The translations under genes and the position numbers were made by a program. This document shows positions 33,678 to 41,647 of a stretch of DNA of 64,000 nt, in pieces. Origin of the DNA: Glaciecola sp965660625 (GTDB lineage Bacteria; Pseudomonadota; Gammaproteobacteria; Enterobacterales; Alteromonadaceae). The stretch spans positions 372,001-436,000 of the forward strand of contig CBFIAR010000001.1 in the NCBI GenBank assembly GCA_965660625.1, written 5' to 3'. Below the pieces are notes generated by a model. The model searched no databases and was not told where the DNA came from. It was given only the letters and a program-made list of their open reading frames with translations. Positions within the stretch are counted from its first letter, which is position 1. Every line of letters starts with the position of its first letter.

Positions 33678-34388
33678 CTAATCAACGATATTATTTGGCA
33701 GATCTTTTCTGACCTGTTGCCAAATTTTACCACTTTCAATACCATACTTTCTGACTACGGATATAACGCGATCAGCCTCACCTTGAGCCAACACTTCGAG
33801 TAACTGCTGGTAGTATTGAGTCGCAACATCTCTGGCCGTTTGGTGTGAGAAAAAATAGCCACCAATACGAGCATAAATACTTCTGAAGCCATTCATCATG
33901 AGCACGTAAACGGGGTTGTTAGAAGCGAAAGCTAAATCGTGGTGCATTTGATAGTCAAAATGAGAGAACGATTTTCCGTCCTGTTCAACCTCTAAGTAGC
34001 GTGAAATAATGTCCCTGCACTTTTCTGCATTTTGCTTGAAAGCAGCGCGCATAAATACAGCACTTAAATTAGTTCGCGCAGACAGCAGGTTATCAACTAA
34101 CTGTGGCCTACCATCTTCATCCAAACGTGCAAGTGTTTCTAAAATATTCAGACCGCAAGTTTCCCAAAAGTTGTTTACTTTCGTCGGCTTACCGTGCTGA
34201 ATTGTTAGCCATCCATCTCTCGCTAAGCGCTGTAACACTTCACGTAATGTTGTTCGAGTGACACCAATCAGTTCAGAAAGCTCTCGCTCAGCTGGCAAGA
34301 TGGTCCCTGGAGAGAAGCGACCGCTCCATATAGACTCAACAATATACTCTTCAGCAAAACCGGCTGGACTTTGAGATTTATAGATCAT
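33678..34388 (-). CDS. fadR: Fatty acid metabolism regulator FadR
   Basis: GntR-family regulator that represses fatty acid degradation and activates fabA/fabB in E. coli, released by acyl-CoA. The N-terminal winged helix (about 1-75) reads SPAGFAEEYIVESIW, GTILPAERELSELIGVTRTTLREVLQRL and GWLTIQHGKPTKVNNFWET, almost identical to the E. coli protein. The C-terminal all-helical acyl-CoA domain follows to residue 236. Vicinity to nhaB and dsbB is also as in E. coli. Likely targets within the window are fabB, fadD and fadH; only before fabB did I see a FadR-like site. Confidence 0.97.
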   Translation of the reverse strand: MIYKSQSPAGFAEEYIVESIWSGRFSPGTILPAERELSELIGVTRTTLREVLQRLARDGWLTIQHGKPTKVNNFWETCGLNILETLARLDEDGRPQLVDNLLSARTNLSAVFMRAAFKQNAEKCRDIISRYLEVEQDGKSFSHFDYQMHHDLAFASNNPVYVLMMNGFRSIYARIGGYFFSHQTARDVATQYYQQLLEVLAQGEADRVISVVRKYGIESGKIWQQVRKDLPNNIVD

Positions 34389-34811
34389 GTTTTTACAAAC
34401 AACATTTAAGTAAAAAAGAAACTGATTGTACCAGATGCTTATAACAAGGGAAGTATTAATCTTCGAAGCTAGCTTACAGACATTTTACTAAGGTGATTTA
34501 AAGAAGGAATATAAAGTACATGGCAATCGTGCTGCTATTTCCATTAGGTAGGTGGTAAATGATGGGCATTACCCCACTTTCCTGAGCGAAGTCCATGCGC
34601 TGGCAAAAGCGCAGTAGCAAAATACCCGCAGTGCCAATTGTTCGTCAGAGAACGTGGTGCACACTAGACAAAAAGAGAAACTTTATAAATAGTTGCTATG
34701 CACTTAATGCCATTCACGGTATCATCAGGTTAAAGGTGGCTGGTTAATTTGATATTTCCCAACGAAATCGATGTAAAAGCATCGTTGCAATTTTAAGAGT
34801 TAAGTACGTTA
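34389..34811. other. Intergenic region between fadR and the small unknown gene
   Basis: About 420 bases with no frame I can support. It must hold the fadR promoter and that of the downstream forward gene. The only structure noted is a short hairpin near 34768-34785 (CGATG and CATCG around six bases). Confidence 0.5.
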
Positions 34812-35135
34812 ATGAAACCATATGAAAACACTGCTGAACTAATTGAAACATTAGAGTTGGAAATAAAATCAATTACAGATACAATCAACACGTTGAAGCA
34901 GGAACCGAAGAGCTTTAATGAAGAGATTATCTTCAAGTATATTGACACGGCTAGCACTGGTAAAACCAAAGATTTCGTAAGGTCATTTGACGTGAAATCT
35001 GAGCGTGGTTCATTATTCTCGTCTGGGGACGTGAGTAAGTTGATAAAAGACGGTGCTGATGATATTTCACCTGATTTACTCGCAATTGCGAGAAAAGTGG
35101 TAAATATCAAAAAGAAAAACAGTAAAAGTCGATAA
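34812..35135 (+). CDS. Hypothetical protein, 107 residues
   Basis: I do not recognise the family. The predicted protein is soluble, rich in Lys and Glu, with a heptad-like N-terminal helix (about 5-38), a central segment TGKTKDFVRSFDVKSERGSLFSS and a basic C-terminus (VVNIKKKNSKSR). Composition looks like a real protein, but the ribosome site is weak (AAGAG about 13 bases upstream). It lies between fadR and the cold-shock gene on the same strand as the latter, 116 bases before it. Confidence 0.55.
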   Translation: MKPYENTAELIETLELEIKSITDTINTLKQEPKSFNEEIIFKYIDTASTGKTKDFVRSFDVKSERGSLFSSGDVSKLIKDGADDISPDLLAIARKVVNIKKKNSKSR

Positions 35136-35148
35136 ATAGTACTATACT

Positions 35149-35218
35149 CCATTTTTGCCATATAAAATGGTAGACCAAAATTTAAAGTCTGATTTCGTGA
35201 TGGTGATAGCAAATCAGA
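35149..35218 (+). promoter_or_regulatory. Structured 5' leader of the cold-shock gene
   Basis: Two inverted repeats lie in the 116 bases before the csp gene: CCATTTT (35149-35155) with AAAATGG (35164-35170), and TCTGATTT (35188-35195) with AAATCAGA (35211-35218), the latter an 8-base perfect stem with a 15-base loop ending 33 bases before the ATG. Long structured leaders control cspA-type mRNAs; whether this one does is inference. Confidence 0.45.
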
Positions 35219-35251
35219 ATTATATTTTTCACTTAAGACAAAGAGAGCAAT

Positions 35252-35458
35252 ATGAGTAAAGGTACAGTTAAGTGGTTCAATGCAGATAAAGGTTTCGGTT
35301 TTATTACTCCAGAAGACGGCAGTAAAGACTTATTCGTTCATCATTCAGAAATTCAATCTGGCGGCGATTACGCTACATTGAACGACGGCCAAGCAGTTGA
35401 GTTTGAAGTTGGACAAGGTCAAAAAGGCCCATGTGCAAATAAAGTTGTTGCTATCTAA
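35252..35458 (+). CDS. Cold-shock domain protein (CspA family)
   Basis: Single cold-shock domain of 68 residues. RNP1 reads KGFGFI, RNP2 reads LFVHHS, and the start MSKGTVKWFN is canonical. It binds single-stranded RNA or DNA as an antiterminator/chaperone. Which E. coli Csp it equals cannot be decided. A hairpin terminator follows at 35477. Confidence 0.96.
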   Translation: MSKGTVKWFNADKGFGFITPEDGSKDLFVHHSEIQSGGDYATLNDGQAVEFEVGQGQKGPCANKVVAI

Positions 35459-35476
35459 TCGATAGTTCACAATTAG

Positions 35477-35504
35477 GTAGCCGGAAGTAACACTTCCAGC
35501 TACC
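35477..35504 (+). terminator. Stem-loop terminator after csp gene
   Basis: GGTAGC and GGAAGT pair with ACTTCC and GCTACC around the loop AAC, with one internal C/A mismatch; AAATTTATT follows. It starts 18 bases after the csp stop. Confidence 0.75.
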
Positions 35505-35700
35505 AAATTTATTCCCCTACAACAAATAGTTCAAACATCCCCTCAAAGCCAAGAATTTCCTCGATAAACAAGATAAAATACAGCGCAAGGTCTTCCCTTT
35601 TTTGCCGAAAAGCTGATGATTATCAAGCTTTATATTCCTTAGTCTCTAAAAACTGGTACACTGCTGCGCAAATTTTGCGATCGCAAATAAAGGTAACTAA

Positions 35701-37290
35701 ATGAAAACCACCATTATCGAAGCCGTTTATAAAAACTTTCTTGGTCCAGCGCCGGATTGGTATAAAAAAACAATCATCGCTTTTTTAATCGTCAACCCTT
35801 TAATTTTCATGCTTGATCCGTACGTTGCAGGGTGGACTCTCATCGTACAGTTTATTTTTACACTTGCCATGGCGCTAAAGTGCTATCCGCTACAACCGGG
35901 TGGTTTACTTTTAATACAAGCCTTATTTATCGGTATGACCACGCCAGAGCACATGATGCATGAGATCACAGCGAATATAGAAGTTGTCTTGTTGCTGGTG
36001 TTTATGGTCGCCGGTATTTACTTTATGAAAGACCTGCTGATGTTTTTATTTACTAAACTCGTCATAAAAGTTCAAAATAAAACAATCCTTTCTCTGGCTT
36101 TTATCACTGCTTCAGCCTTTTTATCAGCATTTCTAGATGCCCTAACCGTGGTTGCGGTTATCATCAGCGTTGGCTTAGGTTTTTACACTATTTATCATCG
36201 TATTGCCTCTGGTAAAGACTTTCACCACGATCATGACCACACAGCCGACGATGATGTCGATCAGCCTAGCAAAAATGATTTAGATGATTTTCGAGCATTC
36301 TTACGTAATTTAATGATGCATTCAGCGGTTGGCACAGCACTCGGGGGTGTAATGACCATGGTCGGTGAACCGCAAAACTTAATTATCGCAGACAAAGCTT
36401 CTTGGGACTTTGGCGAATTTTTTATTCGCATGGCTCCCATCACTCTTCCCGTATTTTGTATGGGTCTGTTAACTACTTATCTTTTAGAAAAGACAAGAAC
36501 CTTTAGTTACGGTGCCCAAATGCCGAGCGTTGTGCGTGGTATTTTGGTTGATTATGACAAACACATGGACCAAGAAAGGACCACTAGAGATAAAGCGAGA
36601 CTTGCTGTTCAAGCACTGATTGGCGTTTGGTTAATTGTGGGTCTTGCGGGGCATTTTGCGTCAGTAGGCTTAATTGGTTTATCTGTAATAATACTAGCCA
36701 CATCGATGAGCGGAGTCATTGAAGAGCACGCTTTGGGCAAAGCATTTGAAGAAGCATTACCTTTTACCGCGCTACTGTGTGTCTTCTTTGGGATCGTTGC
36801 AGTAATCATAGATCAAGGTTTGTTCCAACCGGTTATAGAATGGGTGTTGAGCTATGAGGGTAAAACTCAACTTGTCTTGTTTTATTTAGCTAATGGTATG
36901 CTGTCGATGGTCAGTGACAACGTATTTGTAGGCTCCGTTTACATTACCGAAGTAGCCACCGCACTTAAAGAAGGCGCAATCACTCGCGATCAGTTTGACA
37001 TGTTAGCTGTTGCAATAAACACAGGTACAAACTTACCAAGTGTCGCCACGCCAAATGGTCAAGCTGCGTTCTTATTTATGTTAACCTCGGCCATCGCGCC
37101 TCTTTTACGCTTATCATATGGTCGGATGGTTTACATGGCGCTACCGTACACAGTCGTGTTGACTGTCGTGGGTTTAGCCACCGTCTATTTTGGACTTTTA
37201 GAAAGTACCGAATGGTTGTATCAGCAACACTTAATTGAACATCACAGTGTGGTTGAACTGTTAGATAACGGCAGCAGTCAAGCTCACTGA
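35701..37290 (+). CDS. nhaB: Na+/H+ antiporter NhaB
   Basis: Inner-membrane antiporter of 529 residues with about 12 helices. NFLGPAPDWYKKTIIAFLIVNPLIF, AFLSAFLDALTVVAVIISV and GGVMTMVGEPQNLIIADKASWDFGEFF closely follow E. coli NhaB. A His/Asp-rich loop near residues 175-200 (FHHDHDHTADDDVDQ) is longer than I recall in E. coli. AAAGGTAAC precedes the ATG. Together with Mrp it gives the cell two sodium/proton systems in this window. dsbB follows after about 60 bases, as in E. coli. Confidence 0.96.
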   Translation: MKTTIIEAVYKNFLGPAPDWYKKTIIAFLIVNPLIFMLDPYVAGWTLIVQFIFTLAMALKCYPLQPGGLLLIQALFIGMTTPEHMMHEITANIEVVLLLVFMVAGIYFMKDLLMFLFTKLVIKVQNKTILSLAFITASAFLSAFLDALTVVAVIISVGLGFYTIYHRIASGKDFHHDHDHTADDDVDQPSKNDLDDFRAFLRNLMMHSAVGTALGGVMTMVGEPQNLIIADKASWDFGEFFIRMAPITLPVFCMGLLTTYLLEKTRTFSYGAQMPSVVRGILVDYDKHMDQERTTRDKARLAVQALIGVWLIVGLAGHFASVGLIGLSVIILATSMSGVIEEHALGKAFEEALPFTALLCVFFGIVAVIIDQGLFQPVIEWVLSYEGKTQLVLFYLANGMLSMVSDNVFVGSVYITEVATALKEGAITRDQFDMLAVAINTGTNLPSVATPNGQAAFLFMLTSAIAPLLRLSYGRMVYMALPYTVVLTVVGLATVYFGLLESTEWLYQQHLIEHHSVVELLDNGSSQAH

Positions 37291-37349
37291 TTTAATGAAG
37301 CGATAACATGTATCGCTAGCAAATTAACGCGGATAAAAGGCAGGTTTCA

Positions 37350-37892
37350 ATGTTGTATCATCTTCAACAATGGTCACACTCTCGCTCTGCTTGGCAGATA
37401 CTTTTTTTATCAGCAGCGCTGCTTGTTGGCGCTGCACTTTATTTTCAGTATGTACTAGGCTTACAGCCATGCATCATGTGTATTTATCAACGTACAGCCG
37501 TCATAGCCATATTATTTGCAGCCCTCGTTCCATTGATACATAACTCATTTTTTATGCGCCTGATTAGCTTTGCAATTTGGGGCACAGCTGCAGTAAAGGG
37601 CTTTTTGTTATCAACTGAACACAAAGACATTTTGTTCGGCGAAAACTCATTTCTAGTACCTTGTGCAATAGAGCCTAACTTCCCAAGTCTCATACCACTG
37701 CACGAATGGATCCCGCATTTATTTGCGGCCCCAGGTGATTGTTATGAAAATTCATGGCATTTTTTAGGATTAGGCATGGCTGAATGGATGCAAGTAATAT
37801 TTGCTATCTATATTGCGGTGTTTGTTTTTATGTTTGTATTGCAGTTTATTTCATTTTCTAACAATAAGACGATTAGGCAAAAGAAACTTTAA
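37350..37892 (+). CDS. dsbB: Disulfide bond formation protein DsbB
   Basis: Four-helix inner-membrane quinone reductase that reoxidises DsbA. The two cysteine pairs are Cys41/Cys44 (PCIMC) and Cys105/Cys131, almost the same positions as in E. coli (41, 44, 104, 130). Length 180. The stop overlaps that of convergent ycgN by four bases. Confidence 0.96.
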   Translation: MLYHLQQWSHSRSAWQILFLSAALLVGAALYFQYVLGLQPCIMCIYQRTAVIAILFAALVPLIHNSFFMRLISFAIWGTAAVKGFLLSTEHKDILFGENSFLVPCAIEPNFPSLIPLHEWIPHLFAAPGDCYENSWHFLGLGMAEWMQVIFAIYIAVFVFMFVLQFISFSNNKTIRQKKL

Positions 37893-38428
37893 TCAAGATC
37901 CGCTAACGGCCATGTCACGATATGGTCTTCAAAAGACTGCATATCGACATCGTTTTCATTCACGGTGCGCCCGCGTATCGACACGCCAAGCTCATGCATC
38001 TTAGCTTTCTTTCCTTTATTTAACAAAGGATGCCAAGACGCTAGCCCTCTCCCCTCGTGCATTCTTCGGTAGCTGCACGATTTAGGCATATAAAATATGT
38101 CTTTTAAATTTTCTTTGGTTAAGGTAACACAATGCGGCACCAACTCGCTTCGTCTCTCATACTGGGTACATTCACAATTTTTTGTGTGCAATAGCTGACA
38201 AACGATATTGGTGAAAAAAACTTCCTCCCCTTCCTTACCAAATGCAGTCGGCATTGCTTCTTGCTCACTAATATCACCGGCTTCCTCGTCATCCATAAAC
38301 TTATGCAGACAGCACTTAGCACAACCGTCGCATATCGCTTCCCACTGAGCTTTATTCATTGCTTCAAGTTGCGTTGTTAACCAAAACTCAGAGTCCATGA
38401 GCGCTTTCGTATACGGTGTTTTTCTCAT
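37889..38428 (-). CDS. ycgN: YcgN family cysteine cluster protein
   Basis: The N-terminal segment WEAICDGCAKCCLHK and further cysteines (NIVCQLLHTKNCECTQYERR, PKSCSYRRM) define the UPF0260/YcgN family, probably a metal or Fe-S binding protein. Function unknown. Residues FWLTTQLEAMNKAQW mark the usual N-terminus; a dozen residues precede it. It has a short insertion (about 48-70, EEAGDISEQEAMPTAFGKEGEE) relative to my memory of the E. coli protein. The gene overlaps the preceding FAH-family gene by four bases. Confidence 0.9.
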   Translation of the reverse strand: MRKTPYTKALMDSEFWLTTQLEAMNKAQWEAICDGCAKCCLHKFMDDEEAGDISEQEAMPTAFGKEGEEVFFTNIVCQLLHTKNCECTQYERRSELVPHCVTLTKENLKDIFYMPKSCSYRRMHEGRGLASWHPLLNKGKKAKMHELGVSIRGRTVNENDVDMQSFEDHIVTWPLADLD

Positions 38429-39132
38429 TGACTTATGACTCTTGTGGTTACGTTTAAATGCCCTACTAAGGTTGCAGTGATTTCATCACCAACACGCAAA
38501 GGTCCAACGCCTTTAGGCGTGCCCGTTAAAATAACGTCACCTGGCAGCAGGGTAAAATAGTGTGAAATCTCGGAAATTAGCTGCAACATTGACGTTAACA
38601 TGAGTATTGTATCGCCGTTTTGAGTTAATTTCTGATTAATATGCAGTTGAAACGCAAAATGCTCATCACGAGAAAGTGAATTGACCATAATGAAAGGAGA
38701 TAAGGGGCAGCTAGCGTCAAACGATTTTGCCCGCTCCCAAGGCTGGCCTGCTTGCTTTAAACGTTGTTGCTCGTCCCTTAAAGTCAGATCAAGACCCAAG
38801 CCTATCCCACATACTGCCTTGGAAGCTTCCTCAGTATTCCCCTTCGTCAACTTCTCACCTATCAATAAAGCCACTTCAAGCTCATTGTGACACTCACCTT
38901 GCTTCGTTGGAATTGCAACAGGCTCGCGCATATCAACCATAGCAGTTGACGGTTTCATGAATAGCAGAGGTACCTCACTCACTTGATTACTCATTTCCTC
39001 AATGTGATCCATGTAGTTTCGACCAACACAAACCACCTTACCTACGGGTAAATTTAACTCATGCTCTTGGTATCCAGACCTAAGCTCAGAATGTCGATAA
39101 GGCATTATCTGCTGCAATTGATATGAAGACAT
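38425..39132 (-). CDS. ycgM: Fumarylacetoacetate hydrolase family protein (YcgM-like)
   Basis: FAH-fold enzyme of 235 residues: VVCVGRNYMDHIEEM, PLLFMKPSTAMVD, HNELEVALLIG (metal-binding Glu pair) and GDVILTGTPKGVGPL are the family motifs. Related enzymes are acylpyruvate hydrolases or oxaloacetate decarboxylases; the substrate here is unproven. The start is ATG 39132, with AAGGAAGC upstream and one base after the mltB stop; a longer frame runs into mltB. The ycgL-ycgM-ycgN neighbourhood recalls E. coli. Confidence 0.88.
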   Translation of the reverse strand: MSSYQLQQIMPYRHSELRSGYQEHELNLPVGKVVCVGRNYMDHIEEMSNQVSEVPLLFMKPSTAMVDMREPVAIPTKQGECHNELEVALLIGEKLTKGNTEEASKAVCGIGLGLDLTLRDEQQRLKQAGQPWERAKSFDASCPLSPFIMVNSLSRDEHFAFQLHINQKLTQNGDTILMLTSMLQLISEISHYFTLLPGDVILTGTPKGVGPLRVGDEITATLVGHLNVTTRVISQ

Positions 39133-39133
39133 C

Positions 39134-40204
39134 CTAGCTTCCTTTGCGGATCCTATCCGCCAAATAACCGACTGAAACACCAAAATAGAGAGAACGGTTC
39201 CAACGCATAAGTGTGTGAAAATTATTGTATGCTAGGTAAATACGACCGTCAGTATCATCTGGTAGTATCAACGAAGCCTTAACATTGACTTCGGGCAATT
39301 CAGTCCCATCAAACTTAGTCACACCCAAAATGGTCCATGCAGGCATTCTAAGCATTCTGTCTTTCGCCAGTCCTGAGTATTTATTAAGAATGCTTGTATC
39401 AAAACGCTCTCCTAATTTAACTTGGCGTCCCCAGGTTTGCGTGCTGTCCCAGCCTTCAGTGGACAAAAAATTTGCTATCGACGCAAATACATCTTCTGTT
39501 GTGGTCCAAATATCCTTTTTACCATCACCGTTTCCATCAACAGCATACGCAAGAAATGAAGTTGGCATAAACTGACTCTGCCCCATTGCTCCAGCCCAAG
39601 AACCAGTAAAGCCATCAATTGTTACATGACCCTCGGATAATATCGTTAGCGCAGCAAAAAACTGCTTCTTAAATAAAGCCTCACGGCGACCATCAAACGC
39701 CAGTGAAGCTAATGATGAGAGAACTGGATGATCACCTTGAATACGTCCAAAGTTGCTTTCATTGCCCCATAAGGCAACAATAAAACGCTTCTGCACGCCA
39801 TATTGCTTTTCTAATCTACCCAACAGTTCGGCATGTTCCTGCATTTTCTCAAGCGCTTGTTGAACTTTCCAATCAGGCACTCTAGTGCTTAAATATGTAT
39901 CTAGTGTGAGTGTGCTTTCAGGTTGGTTTTTATCGGCAGTCACTACTTTTTCGCGCATCTTGATGGTTGCAAAAACAGGATCCAGAAACTCAGCTGAAAA
40001 GCCTTTCATTTCAGCTTCGGCCCTCAGTTGTGTTAAATAATCTGAAAATTGACGCTCCACCGCAGTCGTCTCAATCATTCCATCATTCTGCGCAAACAAC
40101 GCGGATGATAAAAATGTCACAGCTAAGAGTATAAGAATTTTGAACATTTTTTGTAATTGAACCAGGCAAAAACAATCAATAAATCGCGACATAATTAATA
40201 CCAT
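39134..40204 (-). CDS. Lytic murein transglycosylase (MltB family)
   Basis: Cleaves peptidoglycan glycan strands. The SLT_2-type domain has the catalytic Glu in VALWGNESNFGRIQG, then GSWAGAMGQSQFMPTSFLAYAVDGNGDGKKDIW and a C-terminal NNFHTLMRWNRSLYFGVSVGYLAD. The signal peptide is around FKILILLAVTFLSSALFAQ without a lipobox, so the enzyme is probably soluble in the periplasm, unlike lipoprotein MltB. ATG 40204 overlaps the ycgL stop (TAATG); ATG 40147 would give a tidier signal peptide but has no ribosome site. Confidence 0.9.
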   Translation of the reverse strand: MVLIMSRFIDCFCLVQLQKMFKILILLAVTFLSSALFAQNDGMIETTAVERQFSDYLTQLRAEAEMKGFSAEFLDPVFATIKMREKVVTADKNQPESTLTLDTYLSTRVPDWKVQQALEKMQEHAELLGRLEKQYGVQKRFIVALWGNESNFGRIQGDHPVLSSLASLAFDGRREALFKKQFFAALTILSEGHVTIDGFTGSWAGAMGQSQFMPTSFLAYAVDGNGDGKKDIWTTTEDVFASIANFLSTEGWDSTQTWGRQVKLGERFDTSILNKYSGLAKDRMLRMPAWTILGVTKFDGTELPEVNVKASLILPDDTDGRIYLAYNNFHTLMRWNRSLYFGVSVGYLADRIRKGS

Positions 40205-40500
40205 TAGAATTTTTTATCGGGTTGCTCGCTCAAACCTTTGGAACGGCGATGTTGGGAAAGTAGACTCTCTTCGCTTGGTGGAAGTTGCAGGTAAAACCCT
40301 TTTTCTTTTAAATATTCATTCAACTTCTCAATACCTATATTGCCAATATGACGAGGCTTGTGTAACGGCACAAGCATCACAAATTGCGGTATTCCAAAAG
40401 TATCTAGAAGGGCCTTAGGTACTTCTGAAAAGTCGTCACGTTTGTTAATATAGAGGTAAGTATCTGCCTTCTTCTTAGACTTATAAACTGCGCAAAGCAT
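40204..40500 (-). CDS. ycgL: YcgL domain protein
   Basis: Small cytoplasmic protein of 98 residues. MLCAVYKSKKKADTYLYINKRDDFSEVP and GFYLQLPPSEESLLSQH match the YcgL family of unknown function, usually found near minCDE or rnd. GGGGGAGAG lies just before the ATG at 40500, which is preferred over the longer frame from 40548. It overlaps the end of rnd by 20 bases. Confidence 0.9.
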   Translation of the reverse strand: MLCAVYKSKKKADTYLYINKRDDFSEVPKALLDTFGIPQFVMLVPLHKPRHIGNIGIEKLNEYLKEKGFYLQLPPSEESLLSQHRRSKGLSEQPDKKF

Positions 40501-41647
40501 AAAACTCTCCCCCATCACTCTTGAATAAGCGAGCAAGCTCTTCCACAAAAATATCTCGGCGCCATCCGCTGATAATATCCGGCTGTAATTGTATGGAATC
40601 TAATTCGTTAATTTCAAACCAGCACCATTTAAGCCATTGATTCAACTGTTTTTTTGAAGCAAGAACCTCCACTCTCGTGTCATGCTTTTGCGCTAATTTT
40701 TCACAAACCTCTTGCAGTGAAACTAACGCTTTTTTGTAATCATTAAAATCGGTCAATCGCTGAATGCGAGGCGGGCAATCCTCAGGCTTAGTATTCAGTG
40801 CTTTTTGCACTAAATCTAATAATATATCCGAATGAACGCGCGCTTCTTTAGGTGTAATAGTCTGCAGTTGAAATAATTTCGCCTTATTTTCAGGGAGTTT
40901 CATCGCAACTTCAAGCATACCTTGCTCGCGCAGCACAAAATTAATCGCCATATCGCGTTTTTGCGCTTGCTGTAATCGCCAACTGGCAATTTCCTTCAGA
41001 GCTTGGCGCGATTGAGCCCCAATTTTCCAATTATTTTTTATCGACAAATACGTCAAATCAGTTGGTATTTCCGCTCGTTTCTTCAAAGATAAAAACGCAG
41101 ACTCAGCAAAAACCCAAGCAGTTTTCCCTAGTGCTTCTACTTGCTTGGCAATTTGTCGATAAACAGGTAGTAAGTGAAAAACGTCTGCAGCAGCATACAC
41201 CAGTTGTTCCGGTGAAAGTGGACGGGCTATCCAATCAGTTCTCGATTCACCTTTATCAACGTGAATGTCCAATATTTTCTCTACCAAATTAGCATAGCCG
41301 AGCGTTTGTCCCATATCTAACAAGTTAGCCGCAAACTGCGAATCAAAAAGAGGTGACGGTATCACTTTTAAATTAAACCATAGCGCATCTAAATCTTCAG
41401 AACAGGAGTGCAAGACCTTTATTATTGAAGGATTAACTAATATATCCTTGAAAGGGGATAAATCCTCTAGCACAACAGGATCAATGAGACCCAAATGCTC
41501 TCCATCGTACACTTGAATCAGACCAAGTTGTGGCACCAGTGTTCTTGTTCGAACAAACTCAGTATCAATTGCTAACGCGTCAGCTCTGGAAATACGCTCA
41601 CAGAAGTCAGACAGGCTCTCGGGCGTATCTATGTATTCAAAATTCAT
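40481..41647 (-). CDS. rnd: Ribonuclease D
   Basis: 3'-5' exoribonuclease in tRNA maturation. The DEDDy exonuclease domain has DTEFVRTRT (about 28-36), SCSEDLDAL and YAAADVFHLLPVY; an HRDC domain follows (LKEIASWRLQQAQKRDMAINFVL), and a second C-terminal helical domain. Length 388 is close to E. coli. It abuts fadD with no gap, as in the fadD-rnd pair of E. coli. Confidence 0.95.
   Translation of the reverse strand: MNFEYIDTPESLSDFCERISRADALAIDTEFVRTRTLVPQLGLIQVYDGEHLGLIDPVVLEDLSPFKDILVNPSIIKVLHSCSEDLDALWFNLKVIPSPLFDSQFAANLLDMGQTLGYANLVEKILDIHVDKGESRTDWIARPLSPEQLVYAAADVFHLLPVYRQIAKQVEALGKTAWVFAESAFLSLKKRAEIPTDLTYLSIKNNWKIGAQSRQALKEIASWRLQQAQKRDMAINFVLREQGMLEVAMKLPENKAKLFQLQTITPKEARVHSDILLDLVQKALNTKPEDCPPRIQRLTDFNDYKKALVSLQEVCEKLAQKHDTRVEVLASKKQLNQWLKWCWFEINELDSIQLQPDIISGWRRDIFVEELARLFKSDGGEFYALRSL

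Noticed and set aside
34793..35212. 139-codon minus-strand frame opposite the 107-residue gene
   Set aside because: Hydrophobic, Ser/Ile-rich shadow that runs into the csp leader hairpin; the forward frame has better composition.
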